Shown here one piece after another: positions 27,960 through 36,668 of a stretch of 64,000 bases of DNA. The DNA comes from JACOMS01 sp964352785. Lineage in GTDB: Bacteria; Pseudomonadota; Alphaproteobacteria; Caulobacterales; Maricaulaceae. The notes beneath the pieces are model-generated. The model searched no databases. It was not told where the DNA came from and saw only the letters and a program-made list of their open reading frames with translations. A program made the translations under genes and the position numbers. The stretch covers positions 111,793 to 175,792 of the forward strand of contig CAYGTI010000003.1 in NCBI GenBank assembly GCA_964352785.1. The letters are read 5' to 3'. Position 1 is the first letter of the stretch. Each line of letters opens with the position of its first letter.

Positions 27960-29448
27960 ACCCACAGCTATTGTCATTGGGGCTGGATTTGGCGGGATTG
28001 CACTGGCGATCCGCCTGCAGAGCATGGGCTTTGATACCACCCTTGTGGATAACCGTGATAAGCCGGGCGGACGGGCTTATGTCTATGAGGAAAAAGGCTA
28101 TACATTTGACGGCGGGCCAACGGTGATCACGGATCCAGACTGTCTGGAGCAGCTCTTTAGCTTGTCGGGCAATAAGATCGAAGATTATGTTGAGTTGATG
28201 CCCGTCGCACCGTTCTACCGGCTGCAATGGGAAGACGGCTATACGTTTGATTATGATAATGACATCCCGGAGCTAGAGCGCCAAATTGCGGAGAAAAACC
28301 CGCGCGATGTTGAGGGTTACCGTAAGTTTTTTGAATATTCCAAAGATGTCTACCGCGAAGGGTATGAGAAGCTCGGCACTGTCCCGTTTATGAATTTCTC
28401 GCAAATGGTCACGGCTTCGCCGCAGCTCATGCGTCTGCAGGCGCAGCGCAGTGTCTATTCGATGGTGTCAAAATTTATAAAAGACCCGCAGCTTCGTCAG
28501 GCCTTTTCGTTTCACTCGCTTTTGGTTGGCGGGAACCCGTTTAAGACATCTTCTATCTATACGCTCATCCATGCGCTTGAGCGCGAGGGCGGCGTTTGGT
28601 TTGCCAAAGGCGGCACGGGCGCGCTGATTTCGGGCATGGTGAAATTATTTACCGATTTAGGCGGTCATGTGCGCTTATCGACTGAGATCACAGACATTGA
28701 TTATGACGGCGCGCGAGTAACAAGCGTCGAGGCGGCGGATGGCTGGCGGCAGGACGCGGATTTAATTGTCAGTAACGCCGATGTTGTTCACACCTATAGC
28801 AGCCTTTTGCGCAAGACGCCGCGCGGTAAATCTTATGGCAAGGCGCTCAGGAAAAAATCCTATTCTATGTCGTTGTTCGTGATGTATTTTGGCCTCAAAG
28901 CCCAGCACCCGGACATGAAACATCACATCATTTTGTTCGGACAGCGCTATAAAGAACTGATCGCTGAGATATTTGGCAAGGGCGGGGAGTTGCCGGACGA
29001 CTTCTCGCTATATCTCCACGCGCCGTCTGTCACGGATGATAGCCTCGCCCCCGAAGGGTGCTCGGCCTATTATGTGCTCTCGCCAGTGCCCCATCTTGGT
29101 CACGTCGATATTGATTGGGACGAAGTCGGGCCGATTTACCAAGAAAAACTGATTGATTACCTTGAAGAGCACGCGATTCCGAATCTTCGCCGGGACTTGG
29201 ATGTGGTCAAAACGCTCACGCCGTTTGGTTTCAGGGATGAGATGAATTCTCATTTAGGCTCGGCCTTTTCTGTTGAGCCCGTGCTGACTCAAAGCGCGTG
29301 GTTTCGCCCGCATAACCGCGATGATCATATTCGCAATATGTATATTGTCGGCGCTGGGACCCATCCGGGGGCGGGAATTCCGGGAGTCGTTGGCTCGGCT
29401 AAGGCCACGGCGGCGGTGATCGCCGAAGATTTCGCAGATCGACTCTAA
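27946..29448 (+). CDS. crtI: Phytoene desaturase
   Basis: Introduces four double bonds into phytoene to make lycopene. The 500-aa product starts with the FAD-binding IVIGAGFGGIALAIRLQSMG, continues with PGGRAYVYEEKGYTFDGGPTV and ends with YIVGAGTHPGAGIPGVVGSA, all typical of CrtI. Two ATGs (27946 and 27952) are possible; AAAGGA lies 4 and 10 bases upstream of them respectively. It overlaps crtY by about 14 bases and crtB begins one base after its stop. Confidence 0.96.
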   Translation: MSMSKPTAIVIGAGFGGIALAIRLQSMGFDTTLVDNRDKPGGRAYVYEEKGYTFDGGPTVITDPDCLEQLFSLSGNKIEDYVELMPVAPFYRLQWEDGYTFDYDNDIPELERQIAEKNPRDVEGYRKFFEYSKDVYREGYEKLGTVPFMNFSQMVTASPQLMRLQAQRSVYSMVSKFIKDPQLRQAFSFHSLLVGGNPFKTSSIYTLIHALEREGGVWFAKGGTGALISGMVKLFTDLGGHVRLSTEITDIDYDGARVTSVEAADGWRQDADLIVSNADVVHTYSSLLRKTPRGKSYGKALRKKSYSMSLFVMYFGLKAQHPDMKHHIILFGQRYKELIAEIFGKGGELPDDFSLYLHAPSVTDDSLAPEGCSAYYVLSPVPHLGHVDIDWDEVGPIYQEKLIDYLEEHAIPNLRRDLDVVKTLTPFGFRDEMNSHLGSAFSVEPVLTQSAWFRPHNRDDHIRNMYIVGAGTHPGAGIPGVVGSAKATAAVIAEDFADRL

Positions 29449-29449
29449 C

Positions 29450-30379
29450 TTGGACGCTATTACCCAACATGGCCACGCCAGCATCAAACAAGGCAGTAAG
29501 AGCTTTGCGCTCGCTTCACGCGTTTTTCCGCCTGCGCTGCGTGACGATGCGTCGATGCTGTATGCATGGTGCCGTTATTGCGATGATGTGATTGATGGCC
29601 AGATTATGGGCCATGGACAAACAGCAGACTATAAAACCGGACAAACGGAACGGCTAGAGCGGCTCAGATCCGATACAGGACGCGCGCTCAGCGGAGAGGT
29701 TTTGGATAACCCGGTTTATACTGGACTCGCTCGTGTTGTGAGCAGCCACAACATTGATCACCGTCACCCGTTTGATCTGCTCAAAGGGTTTGAAATGGAC
29801 GCGGAAGACCGCGTTTATAGCAAAATGGATGATATTCTTGATTATAGCTATCATGTGGCGGGCGTGGTCGGCGTGATGATGGCCAACATAATGGGCGCCC
29901 GAGACGCAGCGGTTCTGGACCGGGCCAGTGATTTAGGGTTAGCGTTTCAGCTCACGAATATTGCCCGTGACGTGATCGACGATGCGGCGGCGGGGCGGGT
30001 CTTTGTTCCGCAAAAGCTGTTGATAAAACATGGCGCGCCTTTGGAGCCAAAAGCCCTAACAGAGCCGCAAAACTGGCCTGCGGCCCACATGGCTGTCATT
30101 GACATGCTGGATGAGGCCGAGCGATATTACGCTTCGGCCCGCGTCGGTATAAAAGAGCTGCCGTTTCGGTGCGCGTGGGCGATTTCTGCGGCTCTCGCTG
30201 TTTACCGCGATATCGGCGAAACCTTGCGCCAAAATGGCCCGCAGGCGTGGCAGCAACGGGTCAGTGCCTCAAAGAATCGTAAGATAGTCTTGGCACTTCG
30301 TGCTGCGGGCCCGGCGGTGAGGCGAAAGTCCGTAGATGTAACCCCCAGAAGTGGTTTTTATAAACGCCCGAAACACTGA
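29450..30379 (+). CDS. crtB: Phytoene synthase (TTG start)
   Basis: Condenses two geranylgeranyl diphosphates to phytoene. The 309-aa product has the first Asp-rich motif in YAWCRYCDDVIDG and the second in LTNIARDVIDDAAAGRVFVP, both binding diphosphate through magnesium. No ATG is available at the N-terminus: the frame begins with TTG one base after the crtI stop, and no good Shine-Dalgarno is visible, so translation probably depends on ribosomes finishing crtI. The conserved ISKQGSKSFALAS-like N-terminal block starts about 12 residues in, which supports this start. Confidence 0.93.
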   Translation: MDAITQHGHASIKQGSKSFALASRVFPPALRDDASMLYAWCRYCDDVIDGQIMGHGQTADYKTGQTERLERLRSDTGRALSGEVLDNPVYTGLARVVSSHNIDHRHPFDLLKGFEMDAEDRVYSKMDDILDYSYHVAGVVGVMMANIMGARDAAVLDRASDLGLAFQLTNIARDVIDDAAAGRVFVPQKLLIKHGAPLEPKALTEPQNWPAAHMAVIDMLDEAERYYASARVGIKELPFRCAWAISAALAVYRDIGETLRQNGPQAWQQRVSASKNRKIVLALRAAGPAVRRKSVDVTPRSGFYKRPKH

Positions 30380-30434
30380 AAATATCTGGATTCAAATAAC
30401 TCAAAATTAAAGATAATCGCGTAGACGCGCGGGT

Positions 30435-32444
30435 ATGGAAGAAAAATACCATACGCTATCTCGCGCCGTTGACCGTATTGCTGTCCCATTTTGTGTTCTA
30501 GACTCGGATGCGACATCTATAAAATACGCGAATACAAAGTATGGGGAGCTCTTTGGCTTTGACGTTTCGCAGCATAGTGAAATGCCGTCCGTTGAAGAGT
30601 ATTTCGCATCTATCTTGAAACTTGGACTGGCCCCCGCACATTTATCATTCGCCGATTTTTTATCGACGCTACGTGATAATTTCAAAACGAAAACAGAGTT
30701 GCGCGTCATCCGGAAGATTTCTGATGGCCGCTATTTTCGTCTCGAAATTTACCCCGAAGACGAGCATGATATCGTTGTGACCTACACCGATGTGACCGAT
30801 CTCGAAGTTGCGATCGAAGAGGCGCGCAAGGCTGAAATCGCCAAGTCCGAGTTTATGGCCAATATGAGCCACGAAATACGCACACCTATGAATGGCGTTC
30901 TGGGTATGGCGCAAATTTTGGCGGGGACTGAACTATCGTCTCAGCAAGAAAAGTGCGTGGATGTCATCCAGCGATCCGGTAAAGCGTTGATTACTATCAT
31001 CAACGATATTCTGGACTTCTCAAAAATGGAAGCGGGGCAGTTAAAGTTGGTCTGTGAGCCGTTTAACCTGCAAGATGCGATTGATGATGTGATGTCGCTT
31101 TTGGGTCACTCTGCCAGAGAAAAAGGCGTTGAAATAATCGCGCAAATGCCAGCTTCTCTTCCGCAATGCTATATCGGCGATATGGGCCGCATCCGCCAAA
31201 TTCTGATTAATCTGATCGGGAACGCGATTAAATTTACAGAACAGGGATATGTCAAGCTGAGCGTGAGCGGAGAGCAAGACGGCGAAGTCATGCGCTTGTC
31301 ATTTGACGTTCAGGATACGGGTATCGGGATCGCGGCAGATAAAATCTCCAGAATATTCGTTCAGTTCGAACAAGCCGATAATTCGACGACCCGCCTCTTT
31401 GGCGGCACAGGGCTCGGCCTCACCATTACGCGGCGGCTTGTCGAAGTGATGGACGGCGAAATTCGCGTCACATCGGAACTGGGTACGGGCTCTGTCTTTA
31501 GCTTTTCAGTGCCTCTGCCGCTGTCCGAGCAAGTCAAAAAACGCGATACGAGTTTGGCTGTTTTAAAGAATGTGCCTATCTTGATTGTTGATGATTTGAA
31601 ATTCAACAGAGAGATTATTTCAGAGCAAGTTGAGCAAATGGGCGGACGTCCGTTTAGTGTCGGCAGCGCGCCCGCTGCGCTGGAATTAATGCGAAAGGCC
31701 GCTGCAAAAGGATTTATCTTTCCGGCAGTAATTTCTGATTACCAAATGCCCAATATGGATGGGCTGAGTTTTATACGTGCGGTGCGCGCTGATCCATTAA
31801 TTGCGCCGACGCCTATTATGGTGTTGTCCTCTGTTGATCTCGCGCCGCTCAGGGCCAGTCTTGCCGCCGCAGATGTAGAGCATGCCATTACGAAACCCGC
31901 GACGATCAAAGACCTACACGGGATAATTTCGCAAATGATCAAAGCAGAAGCTGCGCGGCGCAAAGAGGAAAAAACTCATGCCGCAATAACGCGCCCTGTC
32001 GCAAAAGCACCACAAGCCAATGCTTCTATTTCTATCCTTGCCGCTGATGATGATGAAGTGAACCGTTTAGTTGTCCAAGGTATGCTCAAAGCCGATGGAT
32101 ATGATTTAACCATTGTTGAAAATGGCAAAGAAGCCGTTGATGCGTTTAAGACTAAATCGTTTGATGTGATTTTGATGGATATCGCTATGCCGGTTATGGA
32201 CGGCGTCACCGCCGTGAGAAATATTCGAAAAATCGAAGCGCTTAGCGCCGCTGTGCGAACGCCGATCATAGCGACAACGGCCCACGCCATGGAAAATGAT
32301 CGTGATCGGTTCCTCGAAGCGGGTCTTGATGACTATCTGCCCAAACCTCTCAGCAAGCAAGCACTGCTGGAGCGTGTGGAAATGTGGGCCAATAAACCTG
32401 ATGCGACATCCGAGTTGCCAACACTGTTAACTAAAGCCTCTTAG
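30435..32444 (+). CDS. Hybrid histidine kinase with two receiver domains
   Basis: A 669-aa cytoplasmic sensor without membrane segments. It has a PAS-like domain (about 5-110), a HisKA domain with H146 in MSHEIRTPMNGVLGM, and an HATPase with NLIGNAIKFTEQG, DTGIGIAADK and FGGTGLGLTITRR. Receiver 1 has phospho-acceptor Asp435 in ISDYQMPNMDG; receiver 2 has Asp582 in LMDIAMPVMDG. Both receivers keep the acidic pair and the Lys, so both could be active. No Hpt domain or DNA-binding output is attached, so partners lie elsewhere. It follows crtB by 55 bp and its stop overlaps the opposing crtZ stop by four bases. A role in pigment control is inferred only from place. Confidence 0.93.
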   Translation: MEEKYHTLSRAVDRIAVPFCVLDSDATSIKYANTKYGELFGFDVSQHSEMPSVEEYFASILKLGLAPAHLSFADFLSTLRDNFKTKTELRVIRKISDGRYFRLEIYPEDEHDIVVTYTDVTDLEVAIEEARKAEIAKSEFMANMSHEIRTPMNGVLGMAQILAGTELSSQQEKCVDVIQRSGKALITIINDILDFSKMEAGQLKLVCEPFNLQDAIDDVMSLLGHSAREKGVEIIAQMPASLPQCYIGDMGRIRQILINLIGNAIKFTEQGYVKLSVSGEQDGEVMRLSFDVQDTGIGIAADKISRIFVQFEQADNSTTRLFGGTGLGLTITRRLVEVMDGEIRVTSELGTGSVFSFSVPLPLSEQVKKRDTSLAVLKNVPILIVDDLKFNREIISEQVEQMGGRPFSVGSAPAALELMRKAAAKGFIFPAVISDYQMPNMDGLSFIRAVRADPLIAPTPIMVLSSVDLAPLRASLAAADVEHAITKPATIKDLHGIISQMIKAEAARRKEEKTHAAITRPVAKAPQANASISILAADDDEVNRLVVQGMLKADGYDLTIVENGKEAVDAFKTKSFDVILMDIAMPVMDGVTAVRNIRKIEALSAAVRTPIIATTAHAMENDRDRFLEAGLDDYLPKPLSKQALLERVEMWANKPDATSELPTLLTKAS

Positions 32445-32902
32445 TTTGCCTTGAGGGTGGCTTTGAGCTTTTCCGGGCTCTCAGCATATAGAAACCCGAA
32501 TGAAACCGCCCCGTCTTTTGTTGTCACGTGGTGATGAAGTTTGTGTGCATGGACGAGGCGTTTGAGATAGCGGTTTTTCGGGGCGTAATGAAACGGCCAG
32601 CGCTGATGCACCAGCCCGTCGTGAACGAATCCATAAAGTACACCGTAAATCGTAAACCCGAGGGCCATGTACCAAAGCGGCATCCACCACAGTGATCCGG
32701 CCATAAACATTGCGGCGGCTATGATGCTGAACCAGACGCCGTAAAGGTCATTTTTTTCAAATAGGCCTTCGGTGCGCACATGGTGACTTTCATGCCAACT
32801 CCAGCCGCGCCCATGCATAAAATATTTGTGAAAAGCCCATGCAAATATCTCCATGCCAAACACACTGGCGATGACAATCAGGCTGTTAATAAACCATATC
32901 AT
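32441..32902 (-). CDS. crtZ: Beta-carotene 3-hydroxylase
   Basis: A membrane di-iron hydroxylase that adds hydroxyl groups to the beta-ionone rings. The 153-aa product shows the four histidine clusters of CrtZ: HKYFMHG, WHESHH, HDGLVHQRW and HAHKLHH, between hydrophobic helices. Its ATG overlaps the crtW stop (ATGA). Last gene of the minus-strand crtE operon, ending in a 4-bp convergent overlap with the histidine kinase gene. Confidence 0.95.
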   Translation of the reverse strand: MIWFINSLIVIASVFGMEIFAWAFHKYFMHGRGWSWHESHHVRTEGLFEKNDLYGVWFSIIAAAMFMAGSLWWMPLWYMALGFTIYGVLYGFVHDGLVHQRWPFHYAPKNRYLKRLVHAHKLHHHVTTKDGAVSFGFLYAESPEKLKATLKAN

Positions 32903-33621
32903 GCGCGCCTGCGCTTACGCAGCGGTAGCCGCCACCACGGTTCATTCGGGAACAAGTGATGTTCATGATGATAGCCGAAATGAAAACAGCTCAACAAAGA
33001 GAGCCACGCCGGAAAGTTATTCGTTCGCGCGTTATGTTCGTCCGGAAACGGCGCCGTATGGCGGTGGGTAAGGTACGTACCAAAGTAAAAAAGCTGAACA
33101 GAGGACAAAATCGCCGGCACGGCCCACATAATAATCGTGTTCAAATAGGACGCGCCAAAGATAAAAATATAAGCCAAAGTAAAGGTTGATAAAATCACAA
33201 GTTGCCGCCAGCCGAAATATTGCGTGAAAAATTTGATATACCACGGCCAAAAACGATGGGGGTCTTGCGCATTAAAATCCGGGTCTTTCTCGCTCCCGGA
33301 ATAGCGGTGATGATCCATATGGGCGCGGCGCATAGATTGCCAGCTAAACCCGGCATAGATAAAAAGTATGAGCGTTCCGAGCCCGGCATTCATGGCGGGT
33401 TTATCGGGCCAAAGAGAGCCGTGCATCGTGTCATGGGCGACAATAAACAGTCCCGTGTAAAGCCAGCATTGCAACGCGATCAGCAGCACTGTGAGCCAGA
33501 GCGGTGCGGACAAATCATGAAAAAAGACACTGTAAATATGCACAACCGTCCAGCCCGCAATCACAGCGCTTGCGAAAAACAGACCTATCGTTGTGCTGGG
33601 GGCGGGTACAGTATCAGCCAT
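32899..33621 (-). CDS. crtW: Beta-carotene ketolase
   Basis: Introduces 4-keto groups into beta-ionone rings; with CrtZ it yields astaxanthin-type products. The 240-aa product from ATG 33621 has the CrtW histidine motifs IVAHDTMHGSL, RRAHMDHHRYSG, LTHRHTAPFPDEHNAR and FHFGYHHEHHLFP between membrane helices. The frame is open 16 codons further upstream, but ATG 33621 overlaps the permease stop as TAATG, typical of coupling, and gives the usual family length. Confidence 0.95.
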   Translation of the reverse strand: MADTVPAPSTTIGLFFASAVIAGWTVVHIYSVFFHDLSAPLWLTVLLIALQCWLYTGLFIVAHDTMHGSLWPDKPAMNAGLGTLILFIYAGFSWQSMRRAHMDHHRYSGSEKDPDFNAQDPHRFWPWYIKFFTQYFGWRQLVILSTFTLAYIFIFGASYLNTIIMWAVPAILSSVQLFYFGTYLTHRHTAPFPDEHNARTNNFPAWLSLLSCFHFGYHHEHHLFPNEPWWRLPLRKRRRA

Positions 33622-34715
33622 TAAACTCTCATGAAGCGGTGCGAGATATATGCTGAGAGTAGCAGACAAATGGCGGCCCCGCCAAACAATACTCCCCAGA
33701 CTGCGGCAAGATCACTCGCTGACTGCCCCCGCGCCAAACTGCCGTAAAATGCTTCAATGGCCCAGTGATTGGGCGTAATTTGTCCAATGGACTGGAGCCA
33801 ATCCGGCATCATAAAGCGAGGCACCATAGAACCGCCAACCGCTGAGAATAGCAGCACGATAAACGTCGAGACTGTGTTCATTTGCGCCGCGCTGCTGCAC
33901 AGGCTGGCGACAAGCAACGCCAAAGACGCTGAAAGCGCTGCTGCGCCCACACAAGCTAACCCCAGCGGAAAAATGTGAGCCATAATAGGCGCCCCGAAAA
34001 AGACCGCCGCGACGGCGGTAATAATAACGGCTTGGAGAGTTCCAATAAGCGTCAGAAACACAAATTTCCCTGACAGCATCGCGCCCGCGCCGGCAGGCCC
34101 GACAAGCAGCCGGTCGGCAATACCGGTTTTGCGCTCATCAAGCGTTATCGCCGCGCCTTGCATGGCCGAGAACAGCAAAAACAAAATAGCCGTTGCCCCT
34201 ATATAATAGATCACAGAAGGATCAGACGGGCCAACGTTTGATGACTGTGTAAGGGCAGAAACTTCATCAAACACGTTTGAGGATTGGGTGCTGACCTGCG
34301 CGGCGAGTTTTTGCCGAATTTGTCCCATCAAGACCGTTGCCGCGACGCTGCGGCTCGGGTCGCTCACGATAATAATTGAGGGCAGGGTGGTATCTGCAAT
34401 ATCCCCGGAAATAACAAAGCCGACATCATCTTGTCCGAGCCTGACACGTTCTTTAATATCGCGCAGATTCCAAGCCGAGTCATAGCTGAGCGAAAAAGTG
34501 TTGCCGCTCTCTAAATCGTTGGCAAAGGCGGCGCTTGCTGGGGCCTGACTGGTCAACGCCATAGCCACGCGCAAATCGAGCTTTCCGCCTGAGGCATTTG
34601 AGAAAATTGCGGCAAATATGGCGAAGATAAACCCGGGCAGTACAAAGGCCAATATGAGCGCACCCTTATCGCGCCATAGCCGCAACCACATAATTTTAAA
34701 CACCGCCCCTAACAT
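33621..34715 (-). CDS. ABC-2 type transporter permease inside the carotenoid operon
   Basis: A 364-aa membrane protein of the ABC-2 export type. One N-terminal helix (about residues 20-40, ILAFVLPGFIFAIFAAIF) is followed by a large extracytoplasmic loop (about 45-170) and a C-terminal group of five helices beginning YYIGATAILFLLFSAMQGAA. ERKTGIADRLLVGP is the cytoplasmic loop block often seen in ABC-2 permeases of the DrrB/YhhJ class. It overlaps the ATPase gene by seven bases and crtW by one, so the two-gene exporter is built into the operon. Substrate unknown; carotenoid, its ester or glycoside, or a membrane lipid is an inference from context. Confidence 0.88.
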   Translation of the reverse strand: MLGAVFKIMWLRLWRDKGALILAFVLPGFIFAIFAAIFSNASGGKLDLRVAMALTSQAPASAAFANDLESGNTFSLSYDSAWNLRDIKERVRLGQDDVGFVISGDIADTTLPSIIIVSDPSRSVAATVLMGQIRQKLAAQVSTQSSNVFDEVSALTQSSNVGPSDPSVIYYIGATAILFLLFSAMQGAAITLDERKTGIADRLLVGPAGAGAMLSGKFVFLTLIGTLQAVIITAVAAVFFGAPIMAHIFPLGLACVGAAALSASLALLVASLCSSAAQMNTVSTFIVLLFSAVGGSMVPRFMMPDWLQSIGQITPNHWAIEAFYGSLARGQSASDLAAVWGVLFGGAAICLLLSAYISHRFMRV

Positions 34716-35650
34716 GGCAGCGCTCCGGTACGCTCAATATGGCGCATGAGGGAGGGCAATCCCGGGCGGCGCACACTGATCTCGCGGATTAAATGGTCTC
34801 CGCCTTTGAGCGCGGTCATAAAGGCGCTCACAAATGTGACTTCGCTGGCCTCTGTCATCGCTGTCCAGATCGTCGGGAGTTCCCCTTGCGAAAATTCAAA
34901 CGGGGAAAGAGTCTCCATTACCGCCGCTGTTGGCGGCACGGCAAACCTGACCATGACTTCCCGCGCGCCTGCGTAGGCTTGGGATAAAATAGACGCCGGA
35001 GCATCAAAGGCGAGCTTTTTTCCCGCCGCTAAGATCAGAATTTTATCGCAAAGCGCTTCGGCTTGCTCAAGTTCGTGGGTCACGAGCAGCACCGCCATGC
35101 CCTGTTTTGCAAGACCGCCCGCCAAAGCATGGATCGCGTCGCGGGCGGGGAGGTCAACCCCGGCTGTCGGCTCGTCCAATATAAGAAGTGCAGGGCCATG
35201 CATGATCGCCGCAGCAACATTAATACGGCGTTTCATGCCCCCGGACAAAGCCTCAACACGCGTCCCGGATTTGTGCATCAAGTCGACTGTTTCTAGCGCG
35301 TGCGTAACTTTTGCCGCTCTTTCCAGCTTGGGTATGCCCATAATGCTGGCAAAGGCGGACAGGTTTTCGCGAGCGGTCATATGGCCGTAAAGCCCAATAT
35401 CCTGCGGAACCAAGCCGATCAATTTTTGCCGGGAGGTGCCGCGTTTGACGGCGTGCCCATTGATGAACACTTCTCCGCTGACGCAGGGCGCCCGGCCGCA
35501 CAGGGCTTTGATGAAGCTGGTTTTTCCTGCGCCATTAGGCCCGATCAAGCCGGTCACATGTCCGCCGGGAAAATCTGCGGAGAGGTTATCCAATGCTGTA
35601 TCCGGCCCGTATTTGACCGTCAAATGTCTTACGGCAAGGGCTGTTGTCAT
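34709..35650 (-). CDS. ABC transporter ATP-binding protein inside the carotenoid operon
   Basis: A 313-aa ATPase, with Walker A GPNGAGKT, Q-loop LVPQDIG, signature LSGGMKRR, Walker B ALLILDEPT and switch His in LLVTHELEQ. An extra C-terminal region of about 90 residues after the ATPase domain, with REVMVRFAVPP, resembles that of the DrrA/CcmA-like drug and lipid exporters. Partner is the permease that overlaps its end. Its ATG overlaps the crtE stop as ATGA. Confidence 0.93.
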   Translation of the reverse strand: MTTALAVRHLTVKYGPDTALDNLSADFPGGHVTGLIGPNGAGKTSFIKALCGRAPCVSGEVFINGHAVKRGTSRQKLIGLVPQDIGLYGHMTARENLSAFASIMGIPKLERAAKVTHALETVDLMHKSGTRVEALSGGMKRRINVAAAIMHGPALLILDEPTAGVDLPARDAIHALAGGLAKQGMAVLLVTHELEQAEALCDKILILAAGKKLAFDAPASILSQAYAGAREVMVRFAVPPTAAVMETLSPFEFSQGELPTIWTAMTEASEVTFVSAFMTALKGGDHLIREISVRRPGLPSLMRHIERTGALPC

Positions 35651-36573
35651 GATCGCAGAAAGGAAAACTGCGCGTCCATGACCGCATTCAGTACGTCCAT
35701 ATTGGACAGATCCGCGCGGGATAGGGCTTCTTTGGCAACCTTAATATAGCCGGAGAGGCGCTCAAGCGCGGCGTCAGACCCCGTCAGAGCTAGGATCGTG
35801 GCTTTGCCGACATCACGTCCCACGGATTTTTCCGCTTGTGCGTCGTTCATGATTGTGTCTTTCACATCATCCATTAATTGAAAGGCGAGGCCCAAATGCA
35901 GTGAAAAGTCCTTGAGCGCCGCGCGGCGCATACCGGACGTACCTGTCAAAACCGCCGCTGCTTCAACGCTAAAGTCAAACAGCGCGCCCGTTTTTAAAGA
36001 GTTGAGCCGCTCAACTTCCGCAAGGCTGGCAGAATTGTCCGTATTGGCGAGGTCGGCCATTTGCCCCGCAATCAGCCCCTTAGAGCCCACAGCATAAGAC
36101 AGCATATCAACCAGTTCGACTTTCACGGACGGTGAGACATCCTCCAGCCGGGCGAGAATGCCAAAGGCATGGTTGAGTAGCGCGGTCGCCGTTAAAATAG
36201 CGGTACTTTCGTCAAACTCGATATGGGTTGTGGGTTGATTGCGCCGGAGTTGCGCATCATCCATACAGGGCAGGTCATCCAGTATCAGAGAGGCCGCATG
36301 CACCATTTCCGCTACGCACCCCACGTCTATGGCCGCGCGTGATAACGTCCCGTTTTTATCGTGCCCTTGCGCAATAAAAATACATAGCAGCGGGCGGAAG
36401 CGTTTGCCGGGCGAGAGCAGCGCATGGCGCTGGGCTGCATAAAGCCGGGGCGGGGCAACACCCGCTGCGGGGATCAGCTCCGCCAAGCGGGTCTCAATTG
36501 CGGCGCGCGCCGCCATAACTTGCTTGCGCGCAGAGGCGTCATCAAACAAAGGTATGGGTGAAGTACCGGACAA
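35647..36573 (-). CDS. crtE: Geranylgeranyl diphosphate synthase (TTG start)
   Basis: Extends farnesyl diphosphate to the C20 precursor of phytoene. The 308-aa product has the first Asp-rich motif in LILDDLPCMDDAQLRR and the second in FQLMDDVKD, plus GKRFRPLLC and GLIAGQMADL. The N-terminus begins with TTG, seven bases after GGAG; no in-frame ATG occurs before residue 20, so TTG is accepted. First gene of the minus-strand operon crtE-ATPase-permease-crtW-crtZ. A promoter should lie in 36574-36668. Confidence 0.93.
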   Translation of the reverse strand: MSGTSPIPLFDDASARKQVMAARAAIETRLAELIPAAGVAPPRLYAAQRHALLSPGKRFRPLLCIFIAQGHDKNGTLSRAAIDVGCVAEMVHAASLILDDLPCMDDAQLRRNQPTTHIEFDESTAILTATALLNHAFGILARLEDVSPSVKVELVDMLSYAVGSKGLIAGQMADLANTDNSASLAEVERLNSLKTGALFDFSVEAAAVLTGTSGMRRAALKDFSLHLGLAFQLMDDVKDTIMNDAQAEKSVGRDVGKATILALTGSDAALERLSGYIKVAKEALSRADLSNMDVLNAVMDAQFSFLRS

Positions 36574-36668
36574 AAGTGATCTCCATGTTCTTTGTGTCTA
36601 TGAGCATGACGTGAATTGCACGAGATGACCAGATATTTCACTTAAATCACCACATGTTTGGTCGTATT

